NCBI RefSeq assembly: GCF_036850765.1
Contig: NC_089490.1
Span: forward strand, 109,251,074-109,315,073
Source of the DNA: Saccopteryx bilineata
Lineage: Eukaryota > Chordata > Mammalia > Chiroptera > Emballonuridae
Length of the DNA stretch: 64,000 nucleotides
Reading direction: 5' to 3'
Shown: piece after piece, positions 36,601 through 51,600 of the stretch
Layout: each line of letters begins with the position of its first letter
Numbering within the stretch: the first letter of the stretch is position 1
Notes under the pieces: model-generated
What the model was told of the DNA's origin: nothing
Database searches by the model: none
What the model saw: only the letters and a program-made list of their open reading frames with translations
Position numbers and translations under genes: made by a program

Positions 36601-39600
36601 GATTTCAGTCAGCATCTTGGCCAGGGCTTTAGTTATCTGAAGGCTTGATGGAGGTTAAAAAATCTATTACCAAGATCTGTTTTTCCTACAGTTGTCACGA
36701 AGCCTCAGTTTCTCACTATACAAACTTCCCTATAGGGCTGTCTGAATGTCCTCATAACATAACAGATGATTTCCTTCAGAACAAGTGACCCAAAAGAGAG
36801 AAGCTAAAGCAACAATATCTTTTATGACCTAGCCTTGGAATTTATACACCATCATTTCCACAAAATCTTATTAGTTATTGATGTCAATCCTACTCATTAT
36901 GGGATGAATAGTTCATTCAAGGGCATGAATACCAGAAGGCAGAGATTATTGGGGGTCACTTGAGAAACTGTCTTCACAGTCTACCCTATGGCTTTCAGTG
37001 ACTCATGACCCTCCCACAATAAAGCGCACTTACTTTTCTTCCCAAAATTCCTAAAGATGTCATTTCAAAATAACAATAGCCCAAAGACTGAACCCCATCA
37101 CTCAAGTTGGGTCTAGGTGCGTATGATGCTTTTTGGGTGTAGTTCCTCAGATACAGTTTCTTTAACTATAAAGACCTTCGACTAATGTGTGCCAAAGTTA
37201 TTTACCCCCCATGTCCAACATCCAATGGTGAAAGTGGTATATTGACACTCCTGGGGTTTTTTTTCTTTCTTTTTTTCTTCCTATTTTTAAAATTAAATTT
37301 ATTGAGGTAATATTAGCGAATAACATTAAATAAATTTCAAGTGTACAACTTTATAATATTACATCGGTATCTCTATTTTGTGCTCCCTACCCAAAGTCTA
37401 GTCTCCTTTTGTCACTTTGCAATTGACCCCCTTTACCCTCCTCATCCTCCCCCACCCTCCTTCCCCTCTGATAACCACCCTTCTGTTGTTTATACATATG
37501 AGTCTGTTTTTTGTTTGTATATCTCTTTATTTGTTCATTTGTTGCTACTTGCTTTATATTCAACATATGAGTGAAATCATACAGTTCTTGTACTTTCCTA
37601 CCTATTTCACTTACTATAATATTCTCAAGATCCATCCATGTTGTCACAAGTGGCAATATTTCATGTTTTTTATGGCTGAGTAGCATTGTGTTGTATATAT
37701 GTGCCACAGCTTCTTTATCCAATCATCAGTCAAAGGATACTCCTGTTTTCAAAAGTGGGGGAAACAAGAAACACACAGAAGTTACTAGTTCATAGCAATT
37801 CTGAGATCCAGCCAAGCAAATGTTAAAAGTTCTTAGATTAGGACTGAGTCTTACACTGAACCAGAAATAAATATCTAAGCCTCTTAGCTCCACCTTATAG
37901 GTTCTGGGTTCTTTCATTTGTCATCCTTTTTGTTCCAAAGGTAATTTGTGTTTACAAGTGTATAGACATTGTTTTATTGGATGTAGATGATAGTCATTCA
38001 TGTACCTATGTGGTTCTTCTATTCAAGAACTAAGCTAAATAGAAATATAAGTTTAAAGGGTGGCAATAATTTCTGACTAAATTTCCCAGGGCATTTAGTA
38101 CTCATCGAACACAGAAGCAAATTAGATCTCTTTCCTATATTTGGTTTAGTTTTATCTCTAAACTTTACACTAATTAATCCTTGGTAATCTAAGATTTTAT
38201 TGTTCCACGGAAATATTTTCTCAAGTAGATTTTTACATCTTTAGAACCAAAAACACTGTTAAAAATACACAAAATTTTAAATTTTTCGCTGTTACCAACT
38301 ACATGAAAGTGCTTAAGAAAGAGATAATAAGTATCATACTTTTCTCAGTTCACTGGATATTTAATAAGAAAAGCAGATAAGAGTGCTGTCTTTAATCTCT
38401 GCACTATCACAGGTATATAATCTGCTACCTATGAAGGACTTTAGTTATATCCCTGAAGATTTGGAAGAGCAGGAAGAAGAAAAACCAAACTGTACTAATC
38501 CCCACACCATTAGAAGAAGAGTCTATCTTTCCCCTGCAACCTATGATGATGATATGTATAACTTCCTAAAGGTAAAACCCTTATTTATTAATGTACTAAC
38601 TTATGAAAGTCTGAAAGTTAGTAAAACTTTATATATAGGCCCTGGCCGGTTGGCTCAACGGTAGAGCGTCGGCCTGGCGTGCGAGGAACCCGGGTTCGAT
38701 TCCCGGCCAGGGCACATAGGAGAGGCGTCCATTTGCTTCTCCGTCCCCCTCCTTCCTTCCTCTCTGTCTCTCTCTTCCCCTCCCTCAGCCAAGGCTCCAT
38801 TGGAGCAAGGATGGCCCGGGCGCTGGGGATGGCTCCTTGGCCTCTGCCCCAGGTGCTAGAGTGGCTCTGGTCACGGCAGAGCCACGCCCCGGAGGGCAGA
38901 GCGTCGCCCCTGGTGGGCGTGCCGGGTGGATCCCGGTCGGGCGCATGCAGGAGTCTGTCTGTCTCTCCCCGTTTCCAGCTTCAGAAAAATACAAAAAAAA
39001 AAACTTTATATATATAAATAATTTTAGAAATCGTTAAGCCAAAGTATAAGTCAGAACCAGGGTTAGATGGAATCTCTGCCCTTTTATAAAGATATTTTTA
39101 GATATATTTAGTTATTTGAAAAGATATGATCAAAGTTATACAATTTTAATAAACCATAAAGTACTATCATTTTCCTACCCTATATTTCTTGAATATGTAT
39201 ATGTCTACGGAATTAATATAACATTAAGGTTATAAGAATTACATTTAAAAATTTAAGGAAAATATATTTCATACAGTCTAATCAAGTTTACAAATTGATT
39301 GAAATGTCATTTTTACAGCGTGTGGGATTACAGGTGCTCACCAACACTAAAATCCGAAAACCGCGGTCATGTGCAGAGATTCATCCACCATTAGCCGTAC
39401 CAGGGGTGGTAATGAGGGGAGGAGTAGGAATGGCAGGTAAGCATACATCATAGGAAGGTTTAAAAAAAACTAAAACAAGTTGCTTTTGATTTTGTGTCAC
39501 ATTCAGCAATATTACTTTGTAAAAAAAGAAAAAAGGTAAAATACAAGACATAATGTAGCCTTATCTTCATTTTATACATAGAAAAATCAAAATTTTGCTA

Positions 39601-42600
39601 AAATGCTTCTTGCTGAGATTATTTAGCTGGTAAATGAGGTGGCCAGAACAGACCCAAGTTTGTTTGTTGTTGTAGATGAGTCACATACTTCAGGGCACTA
39701 AATCAGATGGAATACAAGGTTCTAATGTACTGTAAAAGAGGAAAAAGATGTTTATAATAGAAAAAGAAAATAATTCTAATTATGGAATCGGAAAAGACAT
39801 TTACAGAGATGCTATATCTTAAAGAATATAAAGGAAGAGGAAAGACCTCACTGATGAAAAGAAACTCTGTAGCCTGACCAGCAGTGGCGCAGTGGATAGA
39901 GCATCAACCTGGGATGCTGAGTTAGCTCCCAGGTTCAAAACTCCGAGCCCATTGGCTTGAGCACAGGCTTACCAGCTTGACCGCAAGATCACTGGCTCAA
40001 GCGTGGGATCATCACGATCCCAATGGTAGCTGGCTTAAGCAAGAGGTCACTGGCTTGGCTGGAGTCCTCAGTCAAGACACATATGAGAAGTAATCAATGA
40101 ACAACTGAAGTGCCACAACTATGAGTTGATGCTTCTTATCTCTCTCTCTCTTCCTGTTTCTCTTTCCTCTTTCTCTCTCTCTCTCTCATTCTCTCTCTCT
40201 CCCTCTGGCTAAAAAAATAAAAAATAAAAAGAAACACTGTAAACATAGCAGAATTATCTCGTAATCTAGAGCCAAAACAACAAAATAAAACATCAAATGA
40301 AGCAGCTCTTTCTTGACTTTCCATTTTCCCCTTAAAACACCTGTCCAATCCCCAGATATACTTGCAAGTCATTATCCAACCCTTTTTTTTTATTATGTGA
40401 GAGGTGGGGAGGCAGAGAGACAGACCCACCAGGATCCTACCAGGATCCACACGGCAAGACTCCTACCAGGCGATGTTCTGCCTATCTGGGGCCTTCCCTT
40501 TTCATCTCTTTCTCAAGGGATTCTGGCTATCCTTTTCTCCAAAATATTCTTGATGTCTATCTGTTAAGAAAGATTAACATCATTAAAGTTTTGAATTATG
40601 AATTAGAGGTCCTATCTGTAAAGTGGGTATGTAACGTCCTTTCTCTAAGCCTCAAGTCCTTCATTAATAAATTGAAGCAATTTGACTAAAAGCATTCTGA
40701 GGCATTTCAAAATACCCAATAAAACAGTTATCATATACCAAAACAAATTAAGAATTTTGACTGTTCAACATTTGTTTTCTGTGTTCCTTGACATTGAGCT
40801 TATTGTACTAATCATGTGAGGTTAATATCCGCCTATTAAACCAGCCCAATCACAAGGAATAAACAATGTCAGCTCACTTTTTTTTCTTTTCTTTTTTCAG
40901 TGAGAGTAGGGGAGATACAGAGACAGATACCACATGACCCCCACCAGGATTCACTTGGTAACCCCTTCTCTGAGGCCAATACTCTGCCTCTCTGGGGCTA
41001 GGCTCACAACTGAGCTATTTTTAGTGCCTCAGGCAGAGGCTCTGTGGAGCCATCTTCAGCACCCAGGGCCAATGTGCTCAAATCAATTGAGTTACGGCTG
41101 TAGGAGAGAAAGAGAAAGAGAAGAAGGAGGGGGAAGGGTAGAGAAGCAGATGGTCACTTCTCCTGCGTGCCCTGACTGGGAATTGAACCCAGGACTTCCA
41201 CATGTTGGGTTGATGTTCAACCACTGAGCAACCAGCCAAGGCCTCACCTCACTTTTAAAGGACTATAGACTATTTTCTTACAAGTATAACTTCAATAATA
41301 ACCAATTCCAAACAATTTCTTAGTAATGGTAAATATGATTTTTTTTATTCAAGTAACTAAGATGCTTCATAAGTAAGGGGGGTTAAGGAAAAGATAAATA
41401 ATCAAGTTACACAGAAAGAAGTTTGAATTTAAACCATGAAAATTTGAGGGAGAAGAAAGTTTTATGGAAGTTGATAAGAAAAAATTTCAGGCATATGATA
41501 TAAGTCAGAAAAAATAACATGATGAATTCACAAAGATTAAAATGGGTAGATATAAATGACTCGGGTATGTGAAGCAATGGAAGAGCTAAGAAAACTAGAA
41601 TATATTGTGAAAGTTCTTGAAAATAATTTGAAGAACATAAATTCATTCCCATGACTCTTTATGTAGTCATCATGAAACTTCAAAGTGTTTGCTTACCACA
41701 GTAAATATGGAGAATATAACTTTAATAATATGCCTAGGACCTCAAACAGAAAGAGAGAGACTGAGGGAGAAGGTTAATATAAAAAGAGGAGTAAAATCAT
41801 GTTGGACAATAGAAATGATTAGTGCCTGAAATGATAAAAACTAAGCTATATAATAAAAGTTACTATTATTCATGTGTTTAGCAAATATTAATTGAACACT
41901 TACTGACCTACTTTGTGGACGTATAACAAATACTCAGGAGAAAGATTTTCAATGATATGAAAGTTCTCTTTTAATGGACATAAAAGGAGTGTAAACAAAA
42001 TAAGCAAGTAAATCACATAGTTAATAACTGGGACACTTGAAACCATGTTAACACAATAAATAAAAATAAATTACATAGTTTATTAGAATAAACTATGTAA
42101 TAAAAATAAATTACACAGTTAAATTCTATGGGGAAACTTCAAATAGAGAATAAAGTGCTCAGTGAATGTCACCAAGAAAGTAAAATTTTAGCAATGATTT
42201 GAAGAAAGAGAACCAACTAAATGACAATCTGGAAAGACAAGTAATGCAGTCATAAAAAAATATAGATAAGAGCTTGACCAGGTGGTGTTGCAGTGGAGAG
42301 AGTGTCAGATTGGGACGCGGAAGACCCAGGTTCAAAGCCCTGAGATCACCGGTTTGAGCATCGGCTCACCAGTTTGAGCTTGGGATCACAGATGTGACCC
42401 CGTGGTCACTGGCTTGAAGCCCAAGGTCGCTGGCTTGAGCAAAGGGTCACTCATTCTGCTGTAGTCCCCTGCCCCAGTCAAGCTACATATGAGAAAGCAA
42501 TCAATGAACAATTAAGGTGCCGCAAGGAAGAATTGATGCTTCTCATCTCTCTCTCCTTTCCTGTTTGTCTTTCCTTCCTGTCTGTCTTTATCTGTCCTTC

Positions 42601-45600
42601 TCTCTGACTCTCTCTCTGTCAAAAAAAAAATAGATAAGATAAGGTAAGATAAAATAAAATGATAAGGTGAGGTAGAGATAGAGATGATAGAAATGATAGA
42701 TAGTGAGAAATGATAGAGCTAGAGCTAGAGCTAGAGTTAGAGGCCTGACCAGGCAGTATGCAGTAGATAGAGCATCAGCCTGAGACAGCCTGGGTTGCTG
42801 AGGACCCAGGTTGAAAACCTCGAGGTCATGGGCTTGAGCAAGGGCTCATCCAGCTTCAGTGTGGGATCATAGACATGATCCCATGGTCGCTGGTTTGAGC
42901 CTGAGGTAACTGGTTTGAACAAGGGGTCACTGGCTCAGCTGGAGCCCCCCAGTCAAGGCATATATGAGAAAGCAATCAATGAACAACTAAGGTATTACAA
43001 CTATGAGTTGATGCTTCTCATCTTTCTCCTTTCTTGTCTGTCTGCACCTGTCTGTTCTTCTGAGAGAGAGAGATAGAAAGTAGATTTCCTTAATTCTTAC
43101 AACAACCTTTTAAGTATATATTTTTATTACCATTTTCTTATTTTAAGTTTTGTTTTTCTGGCTTTTACTGAGATATAATTGACAAATAACATGTAAGTTT
43201 AAGGTGTACAATGTGTTGATTTGATAAGTGTTATGAAACAATTACTACTATAGATGACACCTCCATTACCTCACATAATTATCATTTCTTTTTTTGTGTG
43301 TGGTTATCACCATTTTTGAAATGAAAAAACTGAACCCAGAAAGGTTAAGGAAGTCAGCCAGTAAATAAATAGGAGAATGAAGGTTCTAATCAGGTAGTTT
43401 GACTCCAGATCCATGTTTTTTAATTACTACACTATTCTACATCTCAAAAACTCCAAGGTGAGAGCTTGTCTGGGATGTTATAAAAAGAGTTAGGAAGCCA
43501 GTGTAGTTGAAACAGAGCTAAGTGAGCATTTAGAGAGAGAAACTAGAATAATTGAGGCCAGAGTGTAAGAATGTGACTTTTTGCTCTTAGATGGGGAGAT
43601 TTTCAAAAGAGGAGTGACATGATCTAATGTTTCTTAGAAGGATTGCACTAAAATAAAAAAAAAATAAACAGTAATGTTATGGCCTTTGGATGATAATGCT
43701 GTGTCAGTGTAGGTTTATTAGTTGTAGCAAATACAGCGCTCTTGTGGGGGCTATTGATAATGGGGAGGCTATGCATGAGTTGGTGCTGGGGTATATGAGA
43801 AATCTCTGTAACTTCTGCTCAATTTTTCTGTGAACCTAAAACTTCTCTAAAAAATAAATAAAGTCTATTAAATTTTTTTATTTTAATATTTTATTTTAAT
43901 TTATTGTGTTTACATAGATTCTAGTGTCCCCCTGAATACATCTTACCCTCCCCCATGTTCCCCACTACATCCCCTTTGCTCTCCTCCCCATAATGCCCTC
44001 TCCCCTTCCCTCCAGGATTTGCTTTTCTGCTCTTATCCCATCCTATCATACCCTTTTCCATCCATCCGCTTTCCCTCTGGATCCTTTGATCCCGCTTCTG
44101 TCTCTATTCCGTTCCTCAGTTCATATTGTTCGTCGGATTCTCAAATGAATGAGGTCATATGATTTTTTTTTTTTTTTTGGCCTGGCTTATTTCACTTAAC
44201 ATAATAGTTTCCAGGTCCATCCATGTTGTGGCAAAAAGTAATATTTCCTTCTTTCTCATGGCCCCATAGTATTCCACTGTATATATGTACCACTGCTTTT
44301 TAATCCATTCGTCCACTGACGAACACTTGGGTTGTTTCCAGATCCTGACTATTGTAAACAATGCTGCCATAAACATAGGGGTCCATTTCTCCTTTTGAAT
44401 CATTGATGTGGTGTTTTGGGAATTCCTAAAAGTGGAATGGCTGGTTAAAAAGGCAGTTCGATATTTAATTTCTTGAGGAATCTCGATACTGTGTTCCACA
44501 GTGGCTGCACCAGTCTGCATTCCCAGCAGCAGTGCAGGAGGGTTCCCTTTTCTCCACACCCTCGCCAGCACTTATTCTGTGTTGTTTTGTTAATGAGCGC
44601 CATTCTGACAGGTGTGAGGTGATATCTCATTGTGGTTTTAATTTCCATTTCTCTAATGATTAGTGATGTTGAATATTTTTTCATCTGCCTATTGGCCATC
44701 TGTATGTCCTCTTTAGAAAAGTGTATTTATTTCTTTTGCCCATTTTTTGGTGAGATTGTTTATCTTTCTGGTGTTGAGTTTTACAAGTTCTTTATAAATT
44801 TTGGTTATTAACCGCTTATCAGACATATTGTTGAATATGTTCTCACATTGTGTAGTTTGTCTTATTTTGTTTATATTGTCTTTTGCTGTGCAAAAGCTTT
44901 TTAGTTTGATATAGTCCCATTTGTTTATCCTGTCTTTTATTTTACTTGCCCATGGAGACAAATCAGCAAATATATTGCTGCGAGAGATGTCAGAGAGCTT
45001 ACTGCCTATGTTTTCCTCTAGAATGCTTATGGTTTCATGACTTAAATATAAGTTTTTTTATCCATTTTTAGTTTATTTTTGTGAATGGTGTAAGTTGTGG
45101 TCTAGTTTCATTTTTTTATAGGCAGCTGTCCAATTTTCCCAACATTATTTGTTAAAGAGACTGTCTTTACTCCATTGTATGCTCTTAACTCCTTTGTCAA
45201 TTATCAGTTGTCCATAAGTGTGGGTTTATTTCTGGGTTCTTTGTTCTGTTCCATTGATCTATATGCCTGTTCTTATGCCAGTACCAAGCTGTTTTGAGTC
45301 CAATGGCCTCGTAGTATAGCTTGATATCAGGAAGTGTGATACCACCCACTTTATTCTTCTTTCTCAAGATTGCTGAGGTTATCTGTGTTCTTTTTGAGTT
45401 AAATAGGAATTTTTGGAATATTTGTTCTATATCTTTGAAGTATGTCATTGGTATTTTTTTTTTCATTTTTTCTGAAGCTGGAAACAGGGAGAGACAGCCA
45501 GACAGACTCCCGCATGAGCCCGACCGGGATCCACCCGGCACGCCCACCAGGGGCGATGCTCTGCCCACCAGGGGGCGATGCTCTGCCCATCCTGGGCATC

Positions 45601-48600
45601 GTCATGTCGCGACCAGAGCCACTCTAGCACCTGAGGCAGAGGCCACAGAGCCATCCCCAGCGCCCGGGCCATCTTTTGCTCCAATGGAGCCTTGGCTGCG
45701 GGAGGGGACGAGAGAGACAGAGAGGAAAGCCCGGTGGAGGGGTGGAGAAGCAAATGGGCGCTTCTCCTGTGTGCCCTGGCCAAGAATCAAACCCGGGTCC
45801 TCTGCACGCTAGGCCGACGCTCTACCGCTGAGCCAACCGGCCAGGGAGATCATTGGTATTTTAATAGGAATTGCATTGAATTTATAAATTGAATATATAA
45901 TATGGACATTTTGATGATGTTTATTCTTCCAACCATGAGCACGGTATATACTTCCACTTGTTTGTATCTTCCTTGATTTCTTTTATCAATGTTTAATAAT
46001 TTTCCCAGTACAAGTCTTTATTTCCTTGGTTAAATTTACTCCTAGGTACTTTATTTTTTGTTGTTGTTGCAATAGTAAAGGAGATTGTTTTCTTAATTTT
46101 TCTTTCAGACAGTTCATTGTTAGTGTATAAAAATGCCTCTGATTTCTGAGTATTAATTTTATGTCCTGCTATCTTGCTGAATTCATTTATCAGATACAGT
46201 AGTTTTTTGACTGAGACTTTAGGATTTTTTATGTACAGTATCATATCATCAGCAAATACTGATAGTTTTACTTCCTTTTTTCCAGTTTGGATGCCTTTTA
46301 TTTCTTCTTCCTGTCTGATTGCTATGGCTAGGACTTCCAGAACTATGTTGAATAAGAGTGGTGAAATGAGGCACACCTGCCTTGTTCCTAATCTTAAGGG
46401 GTTTGCTTTTAATTTTTGCCCATTGAGTATGATGTTGGCTGTGGGTTTGTCATAGATGGCCTTTATCATGTTGAGGTATGCTCCCTGTACTCCCACATTG
46501 TGAGAGTTTTTATCATAAATGGGTACTGGATGTTATCAAATGCTTTTCCTGCATCTATTAATATTATGTGGTTTTTCTCCTTCCTTTTGTTTATGTGATG
46601 AATCACATTGATTGATTTGCAAATAGTGTATCAGCCTTGCCTCCCCAGAATAAATCCCACTTGATCATGACGTATGATTTTTTTCATGTATTGCTGGATC
46701 CAGTTTGCTAATATTTTGTTGAGAATTTTAGCATCTAAATTCATCAGGGATATTTGCCTATAGTTTTCTTTCTTTGTGTTGTCTTTGCCTGGTTTTGGAA
46801 TCAGAATTATGCTTGCCTCATAAAAGGAGCTTGGAAATTTTTCTTCATCTTGAATTTTTTGAAATAGCTTGAGAAGAATAGGAGTTAGTTCTTTTTTGAA
46901 TGTTTGCTAGAATTTGCCTGTGAAGCCATCTGGCTCAGGGCTTTTGTTTGTTGGGAGGTTTTTGATAACTATTTCTATCTCATTTGTTGTAATCAGCTTA
47001 TTTAGGTTTTCTGATTCTTCCAGATTGATTTTTGAAAGATTATATTTTTCAAGGAATTTGTCCATTTTACCTAGGTTGTCTAATTTTTTGGCATACAGTT
47101 CTTTATAGTATATATTTTATATTTCTGCTGTGTCAGTTGTTATTTTTCCACTCTCATTTCTAATTTTATTTATTTGAGTCCTCTCGTTTTTTTTCTTGGT
47201 GAGTCTGGCTAAGGGTTTATCAACTTCTTTACCTTTTCAAAGAACTCGCTCTTGGTTTTATTGATCCTCTGTATTGTTTTTTAGTCTCTATGTCATTTAT
47301 TTCCTCTCTGATCTTTATTATTTCCTTCCTTCTACTTTCCCTAGGATTTACTTGCTGTTCTTTTCCTAGTTCTTTTAGGTGCAAGGTTAAGTTGTTTACT
47401 TGAGCTTTTTCTAGCTTCTTAAGGTATGCCTGTATTGCTATGAACTTCCCTCTCAGGATTGCTTTTGCTGTGTCCTACAGATTTTGAGTTGTACTCTCAT
47501 TTTCATTTTTTTCAAGGAAATTTTTTATTTCTCCCTTGATTTCATTGTTGACCCATTCATTATTTAATAACGTGTTGTTTAGATTCCAAGTGTTTTAGTG
47601 TTTTTCAGTTTTTCTGTTGTAATTGATTTCTAGTTTCATGCCATTGTGGTCAGAAGAGATGCTTGATATGATTTCAATCTTCTTAAATTTGCTGAGGCTT
47701 GTTTTATGCCCTAACATGTTGTCTCTCCTAGAGAATGTACCAAAAGCACTTGAAAAGAATGTATATTCTGCTGCGATAGGGTGAAAGGCTCTGAAGATAT
47801 CTATTAAATCCAGTTTATCTAGTGCAATGGTTGGCAAACTCATTAGTCAACAGAGCCAAATATCAACAGAACAACAATTGATATTTCTTTTGAGAGTCAA
47901 AATTTTTTTTTATATTAATTCTTTTTTTTTAATTTTTTTTTCATTTATTCATTTTTAGAGAGGAGAGAGAGAGGGAGAGAGAAGGGGGGAGGAGCTGGAA
48001 GCATCAACTCCCATATGTGCCTTGACCAGGCAAGCCCAGGATTTCGAACCGGCGACCTCAGCATTTCCAGGTCGACGCTTTATCTACTGCGCCACCACAG
48101 GTCAGGCTAGAGAGTCAAATTTTTTAAACTTAAACTATATAGGTAGGTACATTGTTACTAACTTAATTAGGGTACTCCAAAGCTGGCCTTTGCTAAACAC
48201 TCAAGGGGCCAAAGAGCTGCATGTGGCTCACAAGCCACAATTTGCTGACCAAGGATCTAGTGTGTCCCTTAATTCTGCTGTTTCTTTGTTAATTTTCTTT
48301 CTTCTGGATCTATTCAGTGATATTAGTGTGGTAAAGAAATCCCCTACTATGATATAGTATTGTTGTTGATCTCACCTTTTATGTCCATCATAATCTGCTT
48401 TATATATTTAGGTGCTCTTATATTAGGTGTATAGATATTTATAATGGTTATATTTTCCTGTTGTATTGCTTTCTTTATCATTATGTAGTGACCTTCTTTA
48501 TCCCTTACTATAGCCTTTGTTTTAAAGTCAATTTTGTCAGATATTAGCATTGCTACCACAGCTTCTTTTTCATTTCCATTTGCATGAAATATTTTTTTTC

Positions 48601-51600
48601 ATCCTTTTACTTTCAGTCTATGTGTATCTTTTGTTTTGAGGTGGGTCTCTTGTAGTCAGCATATGTACAGGTCCTGTTTTCTTATCTGTTCAACTACTCT
48701 ATATCTTTTGATTGGAGCATTTAATCCATTTACATTTAAGGTTATTATTGATATGTAGTTGTTTATTCCCATTTTTTTCTTTAAATCTACATTCCTCTTT
48801 TACTAGATTTTTTCCCCCTGCTTTGTTATGTCTATAGCAGGCCCCTTAACATTTTTTGCAGTATTGGTTTGGTTGTGATGAATTCCTTGAGTTTTTTTGG
48901 GGGGGGTTGTTTGTTTGTTTGGTGTTTTGAGGGGGGGTTGTCTAGGAAGCTTTTTATTTCTCCTTCAATTTTAAACAATAGCCTTGCTGGGTAAAGAAAT
49001 CTTGGTTGGGCCCTGGCTGGTTGGCTCAGCAGTAGAGCATCGGCCTGACCTGTGGGAGTCCCGGGTTCGATTCCTGGCCGGGGCACACAGGAGAAGCGCC
49101 CATCTGCTTCTCCACCCTCCCCCTCTCCACCTTTCTGTCTCTCTCTTCCCCTCCCACAGCCGAGGCTCCATTGGAGCAAAGATGGCCCGAGTACTGAGGA
49201 TGACTCTGTGGCCTCTGCCTCAGGTGCTAGAATGGTTCTGGTTGCAACAGAGCAACGCCCCAGATGGGCAGAACATCGCCCCCTGGTGGGCATGCCGGGT
49301 GGATCCTGGTCGGGCGCTTGCGGGAGTCTGTCTGACTGCCTCCCCGTTTCCAGCTTCAGAAAAATGAAAAAAAAAAAAGAAAGAAATCTTGGTCGTAGGT
49401 TCTTGTTCTGCATTACTTTGAATATTTCTTGCCATTTCCTTCTGGCCTTAAGTGTTTCTGTTGAAAAGTCAGATGTCATCCTTATGGGGGTTTCTTTGTA
49501 GGTGATTGATTGTTTTTGTCTTTCAGCTTTTAGTATTCTTTCTTTATCTCTTAGCTTTGGTATTTTGATTATGATGTGTCTTGGTATAGGTCTTTTTGGT
49601 TTCTTTTTTAATAAGGTTCTCTCTGCTTCTTGAACCTGTGTGACTTTTCTTGCATCAGTTTAGGGAAATTTTCATCCACAATTTCGTCAGTCAGTTTCTC
49701 TATTTCTTGTTCTTTCTCTTCTCCTTCAGGAATCCCTGTTAGGTGGATCTTGTTTCTTTTCATGTTGTCACAGAGCTCTCTTAGAGTTTTCTCAGAATTT
49801 TTTATACTCTTTTCTTTTTGTTATTATGCTTCCATTCTTCTGCTTATCTTTTCCTCTAAGTCACTGATTCAATCCTCTTCTTCATCCAGCCTGCTTTTCA
49901 TTTCTTCTAGTGTAGTTTCATTTCTGATATTGTGTTTGTCATTTCTGTCTGGTTCTTCTTTATGATATCCATGTCCTTTTTGATGCTTACAATTTCTTTA
50001 TTTAGGTGTTCATTAAGTCCATCCATTGTAGCTTTGAAATCCTTAAGCATCCTAACAATCATTATTTTACACTCTGCATTTGGCACTTTGATTACTTTCA
50101 TTTTATCCAAATCTTTTTCTGGGGATTTTTCTTGTTGATTCATATGACTTAAGTTTCTCTGTCTTCCCATTGTTTCTCTGTGTGGTTTGCAGGTTTGTTC
50201 CAGTTGTTGGCTTCTTACCTAGTAAAGCCGCTTTAAAGTCTTGATTTGTCTGTTTTACTTTATTCAGCAGTGGGCTTGTTTGCTGATCTCAGCAGGGGCT
50301 TATTTGAAACTGTATCCAGGAACGGGGTAGGTGTGACCTCTGAGAATGTGAAGGTGGGTTCTGCCAGCTGCTCTCTGGGGCGGGGTGAGTTCTCAGTTTC
50401 AGTAGGGGGAGGTGTATCTCAGATCTCCCTGGAGACCTGAGTTACTGCCCCTCCACCCCACTTCCTGCTTTCAGCTGTGTCTTTCGTGCTGATTGGAGTT
50501 GGAGAGCTTTTTGGAGGTGGGTCACCTGGAACCACTTTAGGCTTGTGTGGTGTGGAGGGATCAATCCCTCCCCCAGCTATGGCCACCTCTGCATTGGATG
50601 AGTCAGCTTCTCAGGTCATCCCAGGCATTTCTCTGTCTGTCATCGTCTGTCTCACTCTCCCCACTTTCCTTGTGGAAGACGAGCCTCTCCTCTCAGTCTG
50701 CTTTGCCCCCGGGCCCCAAGCAAGTGGCTGTGAGTGATATTTTTTGCTCTGTCCCTTTAAGGCACCCCTCCCACTTCCCACACACAAAACTTTGCTTTTC
50801 TCCCCTATCAATGCTTTTCATCTGTCTCCTCCAGTCCCTGAATTTCTAGGCTGGGTCTCCGGTTCTGATACTAAGGGCTCCGTCTCTCAGGGTCTCTCTC
50901 CTTGTAGAGAGAGCCCTTCTAGGCTCTCAGCCTTAGCCTCCCCTTGTTCTTGGAAACAGGGGAGCCCCCACCATGCCTCCACACTCCCTACCAAGATCAG
51001 TGTGGATTCTTCTGTGCTCCTTGGTTTTTGAGACCTGTTCTTTTAGTCCAAAGTTGGTTTTTCATGATGATTGTTCCTAAATTAATTTTTAATCCAGTTT
51101 GGTGGTGTGAGCTGGGAGTCTGTGCATCTGCCTACTCTGCTGCCATCTTGGAATCTATTAAATTTTTTAAAAGAAGAATTTTATTAGAAGAAGAAGAAAA
51201 GAAAGATCATATTAGATACTAAATTTAGAAGAAGTTTTACACTTTTTGCTTGAGAATAGAGAAGATCAAAAATGAATCCAGCTGTTACAAAGCTAGATTG
51301 AGTGGCCCTTTTTAATTCATAACCAGACTATCCACTGGAAATATTTTGTCATCAGCAAAGAACAGAAGGTAAGTGGAGGAGTCCATGGATCAACAGATTT
51401 TCATGAATTCAGATGGGAAAAGGAAAGAAAAATATATTTTGTCTTGACAAATGAATTTTAAAACATTTATAATAGGCCTGACCTGTGGTGGCGCAGTGGA
51501 TAAAGCGTCGACCTGAAAATGCTGAGGTCACCAGTTTGACACCCTGGGCCTGCCTGGTCAAGGCACTTATGGGAGTTGATGCTTCCAGCTCCTCCCCCCT

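Larger units (their letters stand above)
44160..48772 (-). pseudogene. ORF2 remnant of antisense L1
   Basis: ORF2 start at 48772 ([18 protein letters not shown]). Endonuclease and RT pieces are readable in several frames: [14 protein letters not shown] near 48400, [12 protein letters not shown] near 47790, and [13 protein letters not shown] near 46220-46260 with the catalytic FADD still present. The C-terminal [18 protein letters not shown] stretch is near 44510-44590. Numerous frameshifts and three inserted elements. Confidence 0.9.
43879..51153 (-). mobile_element. Full-length old antisense L1 inside intron 17
   Basis: Read on the minus strand: start CCAAGATGGCAGCAGAG at 51153 (classic L1 5' end), ~980-bp GC-rich 5' UTR, decayed ORF1, 59-bp spacer, decayed ORF2, 3' UTR and A-rich tail at ~43880. 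Flanked by a 15-bp duplication. The ~7.27-kb span includes two SINEs (45458-45849, 49007-49379) and a hAT MITE carrying its own SINE (47825-48254), so the L1 itself is ~6.1-6.3 kb. Many stops and indels; older than L1-A and L1-B. Confidence 0.93.

Noticed and set aside
48022..48357. 111-codon plus-strand ORF
   Set aside because: Covers the SINE and hAT MITE inside the antisense L1; no family match.
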